DNA from: [Eubacterium] eligens ATCC 27750
Lineage (GTDB): Bacteria > Bacillota > Clostridia > Lachnospirales > Lachnospiraceae
Direction: 5' to 3'
NCBI RefSeq assembly: GCF_000146185.1
Contig: NC_012778.1
Span: forward strand, 1,557,001-1,621,000
DNA: 64,000 nt
In this document: piece by piece, positions 61,094 through 64,000 of the stretch
How positions within the stretch are numbered: position 1 is the first letter of the stretch
Layout of the letters: every line of letters starts with the position of its first letter
Made by a program: the position numbers and the translations under genes
The notes under the pieces: generated by a model
The model's database searches: none
What the model was told of the DNA's origin: nothing
The model's input: the letters and a program-made list of their open reading frames with translations, nothing else

Positions 61094-61576
61094 ATGAAGA
61101 AAGCAACTAAAGCATCTGATAACAGATATTATCAAGCAAGATTTTCTGCTGCACAGAAAAATACTGACTTTGAAAGCCGTGAAGCAGCTTCAGATGTCGT
61201 AGGTATAGACAGAACAAGACTTGCAAGAATTGAACTTGGCAATGTAACACCTTATGCAGACGAGGTTGTATCTATGTCAAAATGCTACAACGCTCCTGAA
61301 CTCTGCTACAATTACTGCTCAAACGAATGTCCGATTGGAAGGCTTACAATGAAGGAAGTCGAGATTAATTCATTTGACAGATTATCATTAAAAATGCTTG
61401 GTTCTTTGAATGATATCGAAAACCTGCGTGCTTCTATTATCAATATCTCTGCTGATGGCCAGGTTGATATTGGAGAACAGGAGGAATTCAAGCAGATACT
61501 TGAATCCCTCGACCTTATTTCCAATAATGCGAAAGCCCTTGAATTGTGGGCTAAGAAAAACATTAAGAATATTTAA
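61094..61576 (+). CDS. XRE-family HTH regulator
   Basis: 160 residues from the ATG following AAGGGGAG; the longer open frame extends back into the hydrolase gene and is a shadow. The N-terminal helix-turn-helix is SREAASDVVGIDRTRLARIE, followed by a Cys-containing segment (CYNYCSNECPIG) that may bind metal, and a helical C-terminus. It lies 34 bp after the wall hydrolase gene and may be on the same transcript. It overlaps GH43 by 4 bp at the 3' end (convergent). Confidence 0.75.
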   Translation: MKKATKASDNRYYQARFSAAQKNTDFESREAASDVVGIDRTRLARIELGNVTPYADEVVSMSKCYNAPELCYNYCSNECPIGRLTMKEVEINSFDRLSLKMLGSLNDIENLRASIINISADGQVDIGEQEEFKQILESLDLISNNAKALELWAKKNIKNI

Positions 61577-63201
61577 CGGCTGTATCTTACATAATCTACC
61601 GTAACAAAACCTTTGTTTTCACTATTGGCAGAATTATCATGTGATACATATACACCGCTCTTTACACCAACCCATCTTCCGGCTTTGGCAATAACGGAAA
61701 CAGGGTTGGTGTATTTTTTTCCGTCTGTGCTTATCTCTATTGTTACTGTCTCAACAGGTGCTTCCTTAACAGGAAGTCCACCCTCGACATGATCTTTAGT
61801 TCCTGTCTTTTTAACTGTGTATCTGAAATATATTTCCTTAAGATTATCGTATGAAGCAAGCAATTCTTTAGTCTCTTTAGTATAAGCCTGGTCACAGTCA
61901 AACTGCTGCACACCCTTTACTGCATACACTTCCATCTTACCGCCTTTGACAGTCACATCTGCTGCCAGATAATTCATTCCCATATGAATGAATCCGGCAT
62001 TATCACCATCAGCCATTCCGCTTATATTCATCTTAGTAATACAGCTAAATTCCGGTGCCGGCCACTTCTGCAGGAGAAGATTTCTGTAATCGCCAATTGG
62101 TCTGTTTGATGCTCTGCCAACCGCATTAAGCTTTATATAAGAACCGTCATCAGACACATTTCCACTTTCATCAGTGCCAGACTGCGCCCAGTCACTATCA
62201 GGATTGGCGTTCCACTGCCACTGCAGTCCCAAAGTATCTTCTGTGAATTCATCTGTAGTATCTGGCTCACATATTTCATAAACGGCACCAACATCAGGTT
62301 TTTCGTACTCCATCACAGGCTCGCCATAATCATTGCCATCTTTCTTAACTCCAATAACAGGCCAGTCATTTTCCCAGCTCATTGGCTGCAGATGTGTTAT
62401 TCTGCCTGCTGCATACACATCCTGAAAATGTATGAACCAGTCCTGTCCTGTAACTGTGTCAACCCATGCACCCTGATGAGGTCCATTTACAGGCGAATCT
62501 CCTTGTCTCATAACCACTTTATACTCATATGGTCCAAACACATTTTTCGACCTTAACACTGTCTGCCAGCCTGTCTTAACACCGCCAGCCGGTGCAAATA
62601 TATAATACCATCCGTTTCGCTTATACATCTTAGGACCTTCTATTGTAATCTGGTCATTTAAGTTACCGTCAAATATAATCTTTTCCTCACCAATAAGCCC
62701 CATTCCATCTGGCTGCATCTCTACCATATGAAGCACACTCTTGTATCCGATACGGCTCTTGGCAACTCCTGCAACAAGATATGCCTTTCCATCCTCATCC
62801 CAGAATGGGCATGGGTCAATCCAGCCTGCGCCTGGTCTTATATTCACTGGCTTACTCCACTCACCATAAGGGTCTGTTGCTGTAGTCATATATATTCCTT
62901 CATCCGGCATTGGGAAGCACACATAATATGTACCCTCATGATATCTTATTGCAGGTGCCCACACTCCGCATCCATGAATTGGATTTCTATATCTGAATTC
63001 TGGAATTTCAGCCAAAATGTAGTTAACAACCTTCCAGTTTACAAGGTCCTTAGAATGAAGCAACGGCATAGCCGGAGCATTAGAAAAGCTTGATGATATC
63101 ATAAAATAATCATCACCGACACGGATTGCGTCCGGATCTGAATAATCAGCGTAAAGTATTGGATTCTTGTATCGTCCATTCCCTAAATCTGCTGTCCACA
63201 T
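61573..63201 (-). CDS. Glycoside hydrolase family 43
   Basis: A 542-residue intracellular enzyme (no signal peptide). The five-bladed propeller has the catalytic base D22 in YSDPDAI, a pKa-modulating Asp in GWIDPCPFWD and the general acid Glu in TIEGPKMYKRNGWYY. A C-terminal beta-sandwich (about 330-540) is the usual GH43 C2-type accessory. Substrates of the family are xylo- or arabino-oligosaccharides; resembling GH43_12. It fits a plant-fibre-using gut bacterium. Confidence 0.92.
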   Translation of the reverse strand: MWTADLGNGRYKNPILYADYSDPDAIRVGDDYFMISSSFSNAPAMPLLHSKDLVNWKVVNYILAEIPEFRYRNPIHGCGVWAPAIRYHEGTYYVCFPMPDEGIYMTTATDPYGEWSKPVNIRPGAGWIDPCPFWDEDGKAYLVAGVAKSRIGYKSVLHMVEMQPDGMGLIGEEKIIFDGNLNDQITIEGPKMYKRNGWYYIFAPAGGVKTGWQTVLRSKNVFGPYEYKVVMRQGDSPVNGPHQGAWVDTVTGQDWFIHFQDVYAAGRITHLQPMSWENDWPVIGVKKDGNDYGEPVMEYEKPDVGAVYEICEPDTTDEFTEDTLGLQWQWNANPDSDWAQSGTDESGNVSDDGSYIKLNAVGRASNRPIGDYRNLLLQKWPAPEFSCITKMNISGMADGDNAGFIHMGMNYLAADVTVKGGKMEVYAVKGVQQFDCDQAYTKETKELLASYDNLKEIYFRYTVKKTGTKDHVEGGLPVKEAPVETVTIEISTDGKKYTNPVSVIAKAGRWVGVKSGVYVSHDNSANSENKGFVTVDYVRYSR

Positions 63202-63351
63202 ATATGACCTCTTTCTGCCAGTTTACGGCTCAATAATTTATTTCTGCTTATGCAGATATTTCTCTGCTATCATATTACAACAGTTAAATAAGAATTTCCA
63301 GTACTTTTGTGAAGTTATTTTATAAAAGTTTTTTAGTTGACATTTTATTAT

Positions 63352-63377
63352 TAAGTATTCTGCGCTTAAACCGATAT
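63352..63377 (+). promoter_or_regulatory. Possible motility-sigma (SigD/FliA) promoter
   Basis: TAAG at 63352-63355, 14-base spacer, ACCGATAT at 63370-63377, close to the SigD consensus TAAA-N14-16-GCCGATAT. The ATG of the next gene is 47 bp downstream. Chance occurrence cannot be excluded. Confidence 0.4.
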
Positions 63378-63423
63378 TATATATAACCGTGTTCATTGCT
63401 GAATATGAAAGGCGGGTATACTT

Positions 63424-64000
63424 ATGATAATTGCAGACAGCAACATGAGTATGTCTTCAAGAAGACACTACTCACAAAAGGTATCAAGCGGCATGGTCGC
63501 AGCAGGCAGCTCTGGTAACTCCTTTAGTTTTGGAATGAGCCAGGCAAGAAGCAGCTTAAGCCAGAAAGAATCATATTTTAGTAATTCTTCTGATTCTTCG
63601 GGCAGAAAGTATGACGACATGTTTCTGATGATGCCACTCTACAATCGTTCTGGCAGACTTAATGTCCCGGACGATTCTTCTAAAACGGATTGGGCTGGTG
63701 AGGAATCACCAGAAGGCACGGAGGCTTTAACACCTGCTTACAACAAAGCCAGCTTAGTTTCTATGCGGCAGAATGTAAGCTTCAGTTACACAGAAATAAC
63801 AAGAAAGGTTTATATGTCCCTGTTGGATTTTATTCAATCTCTGTCTTTCCGTGGAATGTTTCATGATACTGACAGTTTATCCTGCAATTCAGTCTCTGAC
63901 ACATCTTCATCTGACAAAGCCTCAAAAACCCTTTCTATTACTAACCAGATTTCTCCTACTGTGTGGACTGTAAGAACCAGATATTCTTCAACCTATGAAG
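63424..64000 (+). CDS. Unknown serine-rich protein, 5' part
   Basis: ATG after AAAGGCGG; the frame stays open for 192 codons to the window's end. The N-terminus is MIIADSNMSMSSRRHYSQ and the rest is rich in Ser, Asp and Asn with no TM or known domain (RKVYMSLLDFIQSLSF is the only hydrophobic-amphipathic stretch). Similar starts occur in Lachnospiraceae proteins of unknown function. The SigD-like promoter would suggest a motility link. The missing C-terminus prevents assignment. Confidence 0.65.
   Translation, partial: MIIADSNMSMSSRRHYSQKVSSGMVAAGSSGNSFSFGMSQARSSLSQKESYFSNSSDSSGRKYDDMFLMMPLYNRSGRLNVPDDSSKTDWAGEESPEGTEALTPAYNKASLVSMRQNVSFSYTEITRKVYMSLLDFIQSLSFRGMFHDTDSLSCNSVSDTSSSDKASKTLSITNQISPTVWTVRTRYSSTYE

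Overview
The window looks like a chromosomal segment of a Gram-positive, anaerobic gut Firmicute of the Lachnospiraceae type, possibly close to Lachnospira/Eubacterium eligens. This is inferred from low-GC backbone genes, ribosome binding sites of AGGAGG type, the pcrA/YerC/PspA neighbourhood, a family-43 glycoside hydrolase and several Clostridia-specific small proteins. No rRNA, tRNA or CRISPR array was seen.

Layout. (1) 1-7.2 kb is backbone: the 3' end of a MobA-like nucleotidyltransferase, a xanthine/uracil permease, an SGNH hydrolase-histidine kinase-response regulator operon, a polyferredoxin facing a Crp/Fnr regulator, and a Nudix hydrolase. (2) 7.2-22 kb is a run of transport/sensing modules, all on the minus strand. 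It holds a very AT-rich ABC/two-component cassette (7.4-12.8 kb), an ECF sigma factor with an ABC-2 exporter (13.0-16.4 kb) and a second two-component/ABC cassette (16.8-22.0 kb). Degenerate gene scraps (ABC ATPase, ferredoxin, RhuM) lie between them, which suggests repeated insertion and deletion. (3) 22.0-47.95 kb is an accessory island. Its right edge is the 3' end of rlmD. Its left edge carries a broken rlmD-type C-terminal tail and a matching 21-bp imperfect direct repeat, consistent with integration at rlmD. The island has a 13.6-kb minus-strand type I restriction-modification operon that also encodes a double-metalloprotease/HTH fusion, a DUF262/DUF1524 protein and a RhuM protein. It also has a decayed phage/ICE replication module (sigma-like factor, DUF2800, DUF2815, SNF2, DUF1492) interrupted by a 3.8-kb foreign block, serine recombinase fragments, and a three-gene operon with a DUF4238 protein and two proteins I do not recognise. 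(4) 47.9-64 kb is backbone again: rlmD, a FUSC permease, pcrA, an SPFH/PspA envelope-stress pair, DUF1836, YerC, a MacB-type ABC fusion, a 294-bp palindromic repeat, a SleB-type wall hydrolase, a small XRE-like regulator, GH43 and the start of an unknown serine-rich protein.

Working together: the restriction genes form one transcription unit behind a good sigma-A-like promoter, so modification, cleavage and the extra nuclease/protease-regulator genes are probably co-expressed as a composite anti-phage locus. The DUF4238 operon next to the rlmD junction is the best candidate for an undescribed defence system. The ABC/two-component cassettes are likely antimicrobial-peptide or envelope-stress detoxification modules. 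These functional statements are inferences from family and context.
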